A stretch of DNA of 53,833 nucleotides, from the NCBI GenBank assembly GCA_035270785.1, contig DATESN010000079.1, positions 1-53,833 of the forward strand. Reading direction: 5' to 3'. Both the position numbers and the translations under genes were made by a program. Below are positions 18,406 to 26,101 of the stretch, in pieces. This DNA comes from DATESN01 sp035270785 (lineage in GTDB: Bacteria > Bacillota > Clostridia > Lachnospirales > Lachnospiraceae). Numbering within the stretch: the stretch's first letter is position 1; every line of letters begins with the position of its first letter. Under the pieces are notes generated by a model. That model did no database searches. It saw only the letters and a list, made by a program, of their open reading frames with translations, and was not told the origin of the DNA.

Positions 18406-19287
18406 ATGTCAAAGCAAATAAATATTGGTAATGAAAAATATATGCAAACAATATGGCGCCGTTTTTGTAGACATAGGTTAGCTATGATTAGTTTAGTTAT
18501 GCTAAGCATTATTCTATTTGCAGCTATTTTCGCACCTCTTTTAGCACCATATGATCCAGATGATCTTGTAGGAGCATTTAGTGCAGCACCAACGAAGCAC
18601 TTTCTATTAGGGACAGATCAAATTGGACGAGATGTTTTCAGTAGACTTTTATATGCCATAAGGGTGTCCCTTTTAGTGGGAATTTCAGCAACTATAATAT
18701 CCACAATTATTGGAGTATTACTAGGATTGATATCGGGTTATTTTGGTGGTGTTATCGATATGTTAATTATGCGATTCACGGATATGGTCATGTCTTTTCC
18801 ATATATACTGCTTGTTTTAGTGGCCGCTTCCATTTTCAAACCAGGACTTTTAACGATAATCTTAATACTTGGATTTGTGGACTGGCCAGGTATTGCACGG
18901 CTTGTTAGGGGAAATGTGCTTAGTCTTCGAGAAACTAATTTTGTTAAAGCTGGTATAGTGGCAGGAATGCCCAAAAGGTATATTTTATTGTCCGAGATTT
19001 TACCAAATACGATTGCACCTATTTTGGTATATGCAACATCGGTAGTAGCTATATCCATGCTTGACGAAGCAGCATTAAGCTTTTTGGGAATGGGTGTGCA
19101 ACCACCTACTGCGAGTTTAGGAAATATGTTAAATTCAGCACAATCACTTACGGTATTAACCTCAAAACCATGGTTGTGGATACCACCAGGGTTATTGATT
19201 GTAGTTTTGGTGATTTCCATTAGCTTTATTGGAGATGCATTGCGAGATGCGGTAGATCCAACCACAAAAAAAGAATCCAGAAAATAA
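18406..19287 (+). CDS. Oligopeptide ABC transporter permease (DppC/OppC type)
   Basis: 293 residues; ATG 18406 follows GGGGAGGAT. It has the usual OppC N-terminal segment (FCRHRLAMISLVML), the motif PYDPDD followed by LLGTDQIGRDVFSRLLYAIRVSL, five further membrane segments and an EAA loop (FVKAGIVAGMPKRYILLSEILPN). It starts 13 bp after the partner permease. Downstream, MsrAB follows with only 13 bp between stop and start, so both are probably on one mRNA. Confidence 0.94.
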   Translation: MSKQINIGNEKYMQTIWRRFCRHRLAMISLVMLSIILFAAIFAPLLAPYDPDDLVGAFSAAPTKHFLLGTDQIGRDVFSRLLYAIRVSLLVGISATIISTIIGVLLGLISGYFGGVIDMLIMRFTDMVMSFPYILLVLVAASIFKPGLLTIILILGFVDWPGIARLVRGNVLSLRETNFVKAGIVAGMPKRYILLSEILPNTIAPILVYATSVVAISMLDEAALSFLGMGVQPPTASLGNMLNSAQSLTVLTSKPWLWIPPGLLIVVLVISISFIGDALRDAVDPTTKKESRK

Positions 19288-19300
19288 AGGGGAGAAGGAT

Positions 19301-20215
19301 ATGATGAATAAATCAAATAAAAACTTAAAGGTGATATATTTGGCGGGTGGTTGTTTTTGGGGTATAGAAAAGTATATATCGTTAATTAGTGGAATTATAG
19401 AAACAGAAGTGGGTTACGCAAATGGAAATAAGAAAGATCCAACATATGAAGAAGTATGTTATGAGAATACAGGACATGCGGAAGCCGTGAAAGTACAATA
19501 TGATCCAGGGAAAATCACATTAGAATCCCTGTTAACTCTTTATTATGATGTAATTAATCCTGTTTCGATTAATCAGCAAGGCGGGGATACAGGTTCACAA
19601 TATCGTACAGGAATTTATTATGTTGATAATGATGATCGTAGTATCATTCTTTCTTCCATCCTTGAACTTCAAAAGAAATATGAGAAACCCATTGCAATAG
19701 CGGTAAAGCCACTAGATAATTATTATAGAGCCGAGGAATACCATCAAAAGTATTTAGAAAAAACCCCCAATGGATACTGTCATATAGGAATGGATAAGAT
19801 TCTTAAAAACACACTTACAGAAATGCAATATAATGTTACTCAGAATAATGCTACGGAGCCTCCTTTTCAAAACGAATACTATGATTTCTTTGAAAAGGGC
19901 ATTTATGTGGATGTAACTACAGGGGAACCATTATTTATATCAAGTGACAAGTTTGAATCTGGATGTGGGTGGCCAAGTTTCACAAAACCAATAAAGAATG
20001 ATTTGATTCGTGTTCTATTAGATAAATCCCATGGTATGAAAAGGGCAGAAGTAAGAAGCAAAACTGGAAACATTCATTTGGGACATGTTTTTGAGGATGG
20101 TCCTTCGGAAAAAGGTGGCTTGAGATATTGTATTAATAGTGCGTCCCTTCGTTTTGTTCCAGAAGAAAAGATGATAGAAGAAGGATATGAATATCTTCTC
20201 ACAGAATTAAGATAA
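19301..20215 (+). CDS. msrAB: Fused peptide methionine sulfoxide reductase MsrA-MsrB
   Basis: 304 residues; GGGGAG lies 6 bp before ATG 19301. The MsrA domain (about 10-160) has the catalytic Cys18 in GGCFWG and the motif GSQYRTGIYY. The MsrB domain (about 175-300) has SGCGWPSF and the catalytic Cys277 in LRYCINSASLRF; the two CxxC zinc motifs of some MsrB proteins are absent, which is common in fused forms. The enzyme reduces both S and R epimers of methionine sulfoxide, using thioredoxin. No signal peptide is seen, so it acts in the cytoplasm. Being last in a peptide-uptake operon is unusual and may link import of oxidised peptides with repair. Confidence 0.95.
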   Translation: MMNKSNKNLKVIYLAGGCFWGIEKYISLISGIIETEVGYANGNKKDPTYEEVCYENTGHAEAVKVQYDPGKITLESLLTLYYDVINPVSINQQGGDTGSQYRTGIYYVDNDDRSIILSSILELQKKYEKPIAIAVKPLDNYYRAEEYHQKYLEKTPNGYCHIGMDKILKNTLTEMQYNVTQNNATEPPFQNEYYDFFEKGIYVDVTTGEPLFISSDKFESGCGWPSFTKPIKNDLIRVLLDKSHGMKRAEVRSKTGNIHLGHVFEDGPSEKGGLRYCINSASLRFVPEEKMIEEGYEYLLTELR

Positions 20216-20336
20216 TAAGGTTATTAGAATAAGTGAAGAGAGTATGGAGCTAGAAGAAAAACAAGTATATATAATTCTCAATTCATGATAAAATGTAAAA
20301 AAGACTACACAAAAGACGACACAAAGGAGGACGGAT

Positions 20337-21557
20337 ATGGATGTTTTAAAAATTGCAGAGGGAACATATCAACTTTCTGTGAATGTAGAACATATTTTAT
20401 TTGAAGGTGTTTGGGAAATGCCCCAGGGGGTATCTTTAAATTCTTATGTAATTTGTGGAGAAAAGACAGCTATTGTAGATGGTTTTTGTGGATGGGACAA
20501 TGTCCCTGAAACCTTATTTGCATTGTTAGAAGATATGAAAGTGAATGCAGAAACGATAGAATATTTAATTATTAATCATATGGAACCAGATCATTCAGGT
20601 TGGATTGAGGAATACAGAAAGATAAATCCTACGGTTCAGATTTTATGTAGTGCAAAAGCAAAGAATTTGCTAGAGACATTTTATAATTTTGGAGATCATG
20701 TTTTATGTGTTGGAGATGGCGATAGTGTGGATTTGGGAGATGGTCACGTAATTCGTTTTACATCAATTCCTAATGTTCATTGGCCAGATACAATGGCATC
20801 TTTTGACGAGCTAACAGGTGTGCTATTTACTTGTGACGCTTTTGGAGGGTTTGGGAAACTAACAGATAAAAAGTTTGCAGAGCAACTAAGTAGCGAGCAA
20901 CTTCAAGAGTATGAAACAGAGACTATACGATATTATTCCAATGTACTGGGATCCTTTACATCAGCAGTGAAAAAGTCCATTACCAAGTGCAGGGAGTTTC
21001 CTCTAAAAATGATTGCACCTGGACATGGGTTAATGTGGAATAATCCGGAAATGATTATGAATCAATATAATGATTATGCAGATTATCAAAAGGGCCCAGC
21101 TAGATGTGAAATAACCTTTATTTGGTCTTCTATGTATGGAATGACGGAAAAGGCAGTTCGTTATGTAGAAAAGATATTAAAAAAGGAAGATATCAAGGTT
21201 CATATCCACCAAGTTCCCAATGATTCCTGGGGAAGTATCTTAACATCGGCTTGGACATCTACGGGAATTATTCTTGCAATGCCTACCTATGAATTCAAAA
21301 TGTTTCCACCAATGGCAGCAGTACTGGAGGAATTAGGAAAAAAGAAAGTGATGAATCGTAAGGCTTTTCGATTTGGATCCTTTGGTTGGTCCGGTGGTGC
21401 TCAAAGAGAACTTGACGATATCATGACAAGATTAGGAATGAATTGGGATTTTCTAGAACCAGTGGAATTTGCCGGATGTCCCAAAGAAGAAGATCTAGAA
21501 AAGATTGCAAAGCAAGTTGAACATCTAATTCGCGAAATAAAAACAATGGTAAAATAA
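20337..21557 (+). CDS. Flavodiiron protein (FprA-type A-type flavoprotein), copy 1
   Basis: 406 residues; AAAGGAGG precedes ATG 20337. An N-terminal metallo-beta-lactamase-like diiron domain (about 1-250) carries the iron-ligand motif His81-x-Glu83-x-Asp85-His86, followed by NVHWPDTMASF, the TCDAFGGFG segment and PGHG. A C-terminal flavodoxin domain (about 255-400, starting ITFIWSSMYGMTEKA) binds FMN. Such proteins reduce O2 to water or NO to N2O in anaerobes, with electrons from rubredoxin or a flavin reductase. A likely donor gene (flavin reductase-rubredoxin fusion) lies 17 kb away at 38485. It is 29 bp upstream of a second, divergent copy. Confidence 0.93.
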   Translation: MDVLKIAEGTYQLSVNVEHILFEGVWEMPQGVSLNSYVICGEKTAIVDGFCGWDNVPETLFALLEDMKVNAETIEYLIINHMEPDHSGWIEEYRKINPTVQILCSAKAKNLLETFYNFGDHVLCVGDGDSVDLGDGHVIRFTSIPNVHWPDTMASFDELTGVLFTCDAFGGFGKLTDKKFAEQLSSEQLQEYETETIRYYSNVLGSFTSAVKKSITKCREFPLKMIAPGHGLMWNNPEMIMNQYNDYADYQKGPARCEITFIWSSMYGMTEKAVRYVEKILKKEDIKVHIHQVPNDSWGSILTSAWTSTGIILAMPTYEFKMFPPMAAVLEELGKKKVMNRKAFRFGSFGWSGGAQRELDDIMTRLGMNWDFLEPVEFAGCPKEEDLEKIAKQVEHLIREIKTMVK

Positions 21558-21586
21558 AATGAAAATTTGAATTGGAGGAAATTACA

Positions 21587-22777
21587 ATGGGAAAGAAAAT
21601 GACAGAAAAGGTCACATGGGTAGGTAAGGTAGATTGGGAACTAAAAAATTTCCACGGTAAAGAGTATTCTACCAAAAAAGGTTCTTCATACAATTCCTAT
21701 TTAGTTCGAGATGAAAAGACTGTTTTAATTGATACCGTATGGCAACCCTTTAACAAGGAATTTGTCAGCAGACTAAAGCAGGAGATTGATCTAAAGGATA
21801 TCGATTATATTATTGCTAATCACGGAGAAATAGATCATAGTGGTGCACTTTCTGAATTACTTCGTGAGATTCCAGATACTCCTATTTATTGTACTGCAAA
21901 AGGCGCGCAAATTTTAAAAGGACATTATCACGAGGATTGGAATTTTAAGATTGTAAAAACGGGAGATTCACTTGACATTGGTAAAAGTAAATTGATTTTT
22001 ATAGAGGCTCCTATGCTTCATTGGCCAGATAGTATGTTTACCTACATGACTGAGGAAAATATTTTGTTTAGTAACGACGCATTTGGACAACATTTTGCAT
22101 CAGAATTATTATATAACGATAAAGTAAATCAAAGTGAGCTTTATTCAGAAGCAATTAAATATTATGCTAATATTCTCACACCATTTTCTTCCTTAGTAAC
22201 TAGAAAGATAAATGAAATTCTTCAATTAAACGTGCCAGTAAGCATGATTTGTCCAAGTCATGGAGTTATTTGGAAAGAAAATCCCATTCAGATTGTTGAA
22301 AAGTATTTGGAATGGGCAGCAGCATATCAAGAAAACCAAATTACGATTATTTATGATACTATGTGGAATTCCACAAGGCTAATGGCGGAAGCAATTACAA
22401 GGGGCATTATGGAGGAAGATAAATCGGTAACGGTTAAACTCTTTAATGCAGCAACCGATGATAAAAATGATATTATTGGTGAGGTATTTCGATCTAAAGC
22501 AATACTGGTAGGGTCTTCAACAATAAATAATGGATACTTATATTCAATTGCTGGTTTGATGGAAATGATGAAAGGCTTAAAATTAAAAGGAAAAAGCGCA
22601 GCTGCATTTGGTAGTTACGGCTGGAGTGGCGAAGTAGTAAAACAGCTAACACAAGAGTTAACAACGTGTGGATTTAAAGTAGTGGATGAAGGACATCGCT
22701 CCTTATGGATCCCAGATATAGATGAACTAGAGCAATGTGCTACGTATGGTAAAGATTTTGTGAAGCATTTAATTTAA
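21587..22777 (+). CDS. Flavodiiron protein, copy 2 (NorV-like)
   Basis: 396 residues from ATG 21587, which has GGAGG 8 bp upstream; a TTG at 21572 overlaps that ribosome site and is rejected. The diiron motif is His79-x-Glu81-x-Asp83-His84 in NHGEIDHSG, followed by HWPDSMFTY, SNDAFGQHFAS and PSHGVIW. The flavodoxin domain starts near 250 (ITIIYDTMWNSTRLMAEAI). The motif choices (NHGEIDHSG, SNDAFGQH) are closer to E. coli NorV than those of copy 1, but the rubredoxin tail of NorV is absent. The two copies differ enough to suggest a split of roles, for instance O2 versus NO; that is inference. Confidence 0.93.
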   Translation: MGKKMTEKVTWVGKVDWELKNFHGKEYSTKKGSSYNSYLVRDEKTVLIDTVWQPFNKEFVSRLKQEIDLKDIDYIIANHGEIDHSGALSELLREIPDTPIYCTAKGAQILKGHYHEDWNFKIVKTGDSLDIGKSKLIFIEAPMLHWPDSMFTYMTEENILFSNDAFGQHFASELLYNDKVNQSELYSEAIKYYANILTPFSSLVTRKINEILQLNVPVSMICPSHGVIWKENPIQIVEKYLEWAAAYQENQITIIYDTMWNSTRLMAEAITRGIMEEDKSVTVKLFNAATDDKNDIIGEVFRSKAILVGSSTINNGYLYSIAGLMEMMKGLKLKGKSAAAFGSYGWSGEVVKQLTQELTTCGFKVVDEGHRSLWIPDIDELEQCATYGKDFVKHLI

Positions 22778-22827
22778 ACGATACGTAAGGCTGAAATGAA
22801 AAAAATGATACAACAAACGAGGAAAAA

Positions 22828-24027
22828 GTGAAAAAACAATTTAAAGAATTAAATATTATTCCAACCATATTAAAAGCATTAGAAAATGAAAAGTATGATG
22901 CTCCAACACCAATACAAGAAAAAGCAATTCCAGCAATTCTAGAAGGAAGAGATTTGCTGGGTTGCGCTCAAACAGGAACAGGCAAAACGGCTGCTTTTGC
23001 TATTCCCACCTTGCAAATTCTTACCAAAGAAAAAAGTGATCAAAATTCCAAGAGAGACATAAGGGCATTGGTTTTGACCCCTACAAGAGAACTTGCGATT
23101 CAGATTTATGAGAGTTTTTGTACCTATGGAAAATATACAAAGTTAAAGTATTGTGTTATTTTTGGAGGTGTATCTCAAAAACCTCAAGAGGAAATTTTAA
23201 GTCGAGGTGTTGATATTCTTGTTGCAACACCTGGTAGACTTAATGATTTAATAAATCAAAAAATTATTGATTTAAAACATATTAAAATATTCATCCTAGA
23301 TGAAGCAGATCGTATGCTTGATATGGGATTTATTAATGATGTGAATAAGATTATAGCGAAAACACCAAATAAAAAACAAACATTACTTTTTTCGGCAACG
23401 ATGCCACCGGCGATTGCATCCATGTCAAATAAAATATTACATGATCCAGTGAGTGTCAAAGTCACACCAGTATCATCAACAGTAGATATTATTAAACAAT
23501 ATTTGTACTATGTTGACAAAGTGAGTAAAAAAGATATGTTGTTGCATATCCTAAAGGATAAATCAATGATATCAGTGCTTGTATTTAGCAGAACAAAGCA
23601 TGGTGCAGATCGTATCGTACGGCAATTATCAAAAGAAAAGGTTACAGCACAGGCAATTCATGGGGACAAGTCCCAAGGGGCGCGACAACAAGCGCTAGCT
23701 AATTTTAAGAATAAAACTGTGAGAGTACTAATTGCAACCGATATAGCAGCAAGGGGAATAGACATAGACGAGCTAACGCATGTTGTTAATTATGATTTGC
23801 CAGAAGTACCAGAGACCTATGTTCATCGCATAGGAAGAACAGGTCGAGCAGGACTAGGAGGAACAGCTATTTCATTTTGTGATTTTGATGAAAAGGAACT
23901 TCTTAAAGAGATTGAAAAATTAATTGGCAAACACTTGATAGAGGTGAAGGATCATCCATTTCCACTTCTTCAGAATTATCCAACGATAAAAGAAGTAAAA
24001 CAAAGATTCAAATCAAAAAAGAAATAA
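22828..24027 (+). CDS. DEAD-box ATP-dependent RNA helicase
   Basis: 399 residues; GTG 22828 with GAGGA upstream. Helicase motifs appear in order: Q motif (APTPIQEKAIPA), AQTGTGKTAAF, PTREL, GGVSQKPQ, TPGRL, Asp158-Glu-Ala-Asp161, FSAT, VLVFSRTKHGADR, ATDIAARGID, HRIGRTGRAG. The short C-terminal tail ends in lysines (KQRFKSKKK). It resembles the RhlE/CshA group that helps RNA decay and ribosome assembly, particularly in the cold. The specific role cannot be told from sequence. A promoter and riboswitch for the next gene begin 9 bp after its stop. Confidence 0.93.
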   Translation: MKKQFKELNIIPTILKALENEKYDAPTPIQEKAIPAILEGRDLLGCAQTGTGKTAAFAIPTLQILTKEKSDQNSKRDIRALVLTPTRELAIQIYESFCTYGKYTKLKYCVIFGGVSQKPQEEILSRGVDILVATPGRLNDLINQKIIDLKHIKIFILDEADRMLDMGFINDVNKIIAKTPNKKQTLLFSATMPPAIASMSNKILHDPVSVKVTPVSSTVDIIKQYLYYVDKVSKKDMLLHILKDKSMISVLVFSRTKHGADRIVRQLSKEKVTAQAIHGDKSQGARQQALANFKNKTVRVLIATDIAARGIDIDELTHVVNYDLPEVPETYVHRIGRTGRAGLGGTAISFCDFDEKELLKEIEKLIGKHLIEVKDHPFPLLQNYPTIKEVKQRFKSKKK

Positions 24028-24035
24028 GGAAGTAC

Positions 24036-24064
24036 TTGCCAATAACTAGATTTATGTGTATAGT
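24036..24064 (+). promoter_or_regulatory. Sigma-A promoter of riboswitch leader and EAL gene
   Basis: TTGCCA (24036-24041), 17-bp spacer, TATAGT (24059-24064). Transcription would start near 24071, leaving a 217-nt leader that holds the riboswitch and terminator. Confidence 0.7.
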
Positions 24065-24130
24065 AATTAATTGTAATATAAATGGAATGAAAAAGTTTAA
24101 CAAATGATAAGTTTTATCAATTGATTGTTA

Positions 24131-24225
24131 ACAAAAATTCATAATGGGCAAACTTATCGAAAGGTAAGGACGCAAAACTAAGGGCCTTCGTTTAGTATAA
24201 CATGGTAGCCAGTTACAAAGTTTTT
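24131..24225 (+). promoter_or_regulatory. Cyclic di-GMP-I (GEMM-I) riboswitch aptamer
   Basis: The hallmark blocks of the GEMM-I aptamer are present in order: GGGCAAAC (24146-24153), a stem capped by a GAAA tetraloop (CTTATC-GAAA-GGTAAG), GGACGCAAA (24168-24176), a second stem around GGGCC, and GGTAGCCAGTTAC (24204-24216). An imperfect P1 can form between 24135-24147 and 24212-24225. The core was recognised by eye from the known consensus, not by a covariance search. It controls a gene for a c-di-GMP phosphodiesterase, so it senses the substrate of its own product. Confidence 0.92.
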
Positions 24226-24260
24226 AGCCCCTTTTTGAACTTTAAGAAGGAGCTTTTTTT
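24226..24260 (+). terminator. Expression-platform terminator of the c-di-GMP riboswitch
   Basis: AGCCCCTTTTT pairs with AAGAAGGAGCT (one C-A mismatch, one U-G pair), and seven T residues follow. It starts right after the P1 3' strand. The 3' strand piece AAAGTT (24218-24223) can also pair with AACTTT (24238-24243) in the terminator loop, which would exclude the terminator. If so, ligand binding favours termination; this sign is a prediction only. Confidence 0.8.
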
Positions 24261-24287
24261 GTTTTCACATATGAGGAGAATTGGTTT

Positions 24288-25631
24288 ATGATTAGCAATT
24301 GGAAATGGAAACTAGTTAAAAAAACGAAAAAAGGATTTAATGAAAAGATATTTGATAAGCATGTTTTTAAATATTTAAATTTTAACCAATGGAATCATGA
24401 ATATCAAGTTCTTTGTAAAAAAGCAAGGGGCAAGGAATGCTCACTGATTCTGTATGAATATGAAAATTATGATACAATTAATAGGCTTATGGGCTATGAA
24501 ACTGGAAAACAATCTGTACTAACATTATTAAGTACGGCAGAACAATTTTTTGATAAGGGTTCCATTTTTTTGCTTACTCAAAGTAAAATTTTAATTATAT
24601 TGATGGATAAGGAGCGTAAGGATTCTTATGAAATGGCAAATAAGTTCTTATTAAGTACGAAAAACCCCATCATGATTAATGAAGAACCTGTTATGATACG
24701 AATGAAATGTGGCATCGAGCATAATATTTTATCTAAGAAAGGTAAACATGAAATTATTAATAAGCTTGGAAAAGCATTAGGCCAATCCGATTTTACCAAG
24801 CAAGATATTTCCATCTATGATAAAAAAGTGGACGAGGAAATGCATAATTACTACAATATGCTTTTTTCTATATGTAATGGAATTGATCATGATTTATTTC
24901 ATTTGGTATATCAGCCTAAAATAAGGATGAAAAACAATGAGATAGCAGGAGTGGAAGCACTTTTAAGATGGGATAATGAAAACTATAGGAATATTCCCAT
25001 TTCAGATGTGATCAAAATGGCAGAAGATGCAGATATGATAAATAAAATCACGAAATGGGTCATAAAAAAGGCCATGATTCAGTTGAAAGAATGGGAATCT
25101 ATTGGCAAACAAATTAGAATCGCCATTAACCTATCAGCAAAAGATTTACAGGATAAATCATTTTTAAATTTCTTAAAAGAAAATATAGGATTATATAAAA
25201 TTGATCCATCCTTTTTAGAGTTTGAGCTAACGGAACGAAGTATCATAAATGATGAGACAATGGTCTTTAAGGTATTAAGTGAAATTAAAAAAATGGGAAT
25301 AAAGGTATCTATGGATGATTATGGCACTGGACATAATTCTATGATATATCTGGGAAAATCATTATTTCAATTTGATTATATTAAGATAGATAAAATGTTT
25401 ATTGATGAAATTGGAAATAGTAATACAAGAACATTGATTGAGGGCATTATCAAAACTGCACATGGATGGAAAATGGAAATAGTGGCGGAAGGTGTGGAAA
25501 GTCAAGAACAAATAAACATCCTTAAGGATTTGGAATGTGATATAATTCAAGGATATTATTATAGCAAACCATTATTGCCTAATGAGTTGAATACTTATAG
25601 GAAACAAGTATTATATAAGTCAAATATATAA
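24288..25631 (+). CDS. EAL-domain c-di-GMP phosphodiesterase with degenerate GGDEF domain
   Basis: 447 residues; ATG 24288 follows GAGGAGAATTGGTTT. Residues about 35-185 have the size and outline of a GGDEF domain but no GGDEF motif, so it should not make c-di-GMP. The EAL domain (about 200-440) keeps all catalytic motifs: EALLR (Glu223), INLSAKD, ELTE, MDDYGTG, IKIDK, AEGVE and QGYYYSKP. It has no membrane segment or signal peptide and should act in the cytoplasm. The gene is monocistronic behind a c-di-GMP riboswitch, so its level should depend on the signal it destroys. Confidence 0.93.
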   Translation: MISNWKWKLVKKTKKGFNEKIFDKHVFKYLNFNQWNHEYQVLCKKARGKECSLILYEYENYDTINRLMGYETGKQSVLTLLSTAEQFFDKGSIFLLTQSKILIILMDKERKDSYEMANKFLLSTKNPIMINEEPVMIRMKCGIEHNILSKKGKHEIINKLGKALGQSDFTKQDISIYDKKVDEEMHNYYNMLFSICNGIDHDLFHLVYQPKIRMKNNEIAGVEALLRWDNENYRNIPISDVIKMAEDADMINKITKWVIKKAMIQLKEWESIGKQIRIAINLSAKDLQDKSFLNFLKENIGLYKIDPSFLEFELTERSIINDETMVFKVLSEIKKMGIKVSMDDYGTGHNSMIYLGKSLFQFDYIKIDKMFIDEIGNSNTRTLIEGIIKTAHGWKMEIVAEGVESQEQINILKDLECDIIQGYYYSKPLLPNELNTYRKQVLYKSNI

Positions 25632-25747
25632 AGATGTTGTCAATCATTTTGCCGACGATAATCACGTTAATTATACGTCTTGCTTGCTTACTTTATTTAT
25701 TTATCGTTCGAATGATATGAACCAAAATAGAAAGGAAAGGATTAAAT

Positions 25748-25978
25748 ATGTTTAATCCAAATAAATTAATAAAATTAAAAAATGCATGGAGTATTTTTTC
25801 GATTAATCACCCTAAGTTTCCCAAGTTTCTTGATGCAGTAAATAAGAATGCATTAACAGAAGGAACGGTCATAGAAATAAATGTAACAACCTTAGCTGGG
25901 AAAAACATTAGTTCTAATGTGAAACTCACAAAAGAAGAAGCACAATTATTTAGAGAATTGTCGGAACAATTTAACTAA
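25748..25978 (+). CDS. Small conserved-looking protein of unknown function
   Basis: 76 residues; ATG 25748 with AAAGGAAAGGA upstream. No known domain was recognised. The N-terminal third is basic and aromatic (FNPNKLIKLKNAWSIFSINHPKFPKFL), the centre is beta-prone (GTVIEINVTTLAGKNISSNVKL), and a short helix rich in Glu ends it (TKEEAQLFRELSEQF). Codon use and the good ribosome site indicate a real gene. I believe similar short proteins occur in other clostridia, but cannot verify this here. It lies between the EAL gene and a DUF4153 gene. Confidence 0.7.
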   Translation: MFNPNKLIKLKNAWSIFSINHPKFPKFLDAVNKNALTEGTVIEINVTTLAGKNISSNVKLTKEEAQLFRELSEQFN

Positions 25979-26101
25979 AATATCGTTCACCGGATAATAC
26001 TATTGATAAATAGATAGGATACCTTTTAATCATTGATTTGAGAGCATTTTTTAATATGCAGATGGGAATAATATTAAATGAAAAAAATAAAAGGACTCAT
26101 T

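Noticed and set aside
18738..19316. 192-codon minus-strand frame over the OppC-type permease
   Set aside because: The plus-strand permease is certain; the mirror frame has no family features.
24323..24850. N-terminal part of the EAL protein as an active GGDEF domain
   Set aside because: The domain outline fits, but there is no GGDEF or close variant, so cyclase activity is not claimed.
25654..25679. Hairpin after the EAL gene (GACGATAAT / ATTATACGTC)
   Set aside because: The stem has a bulge and there is no T-run, so it is not called a terminator.
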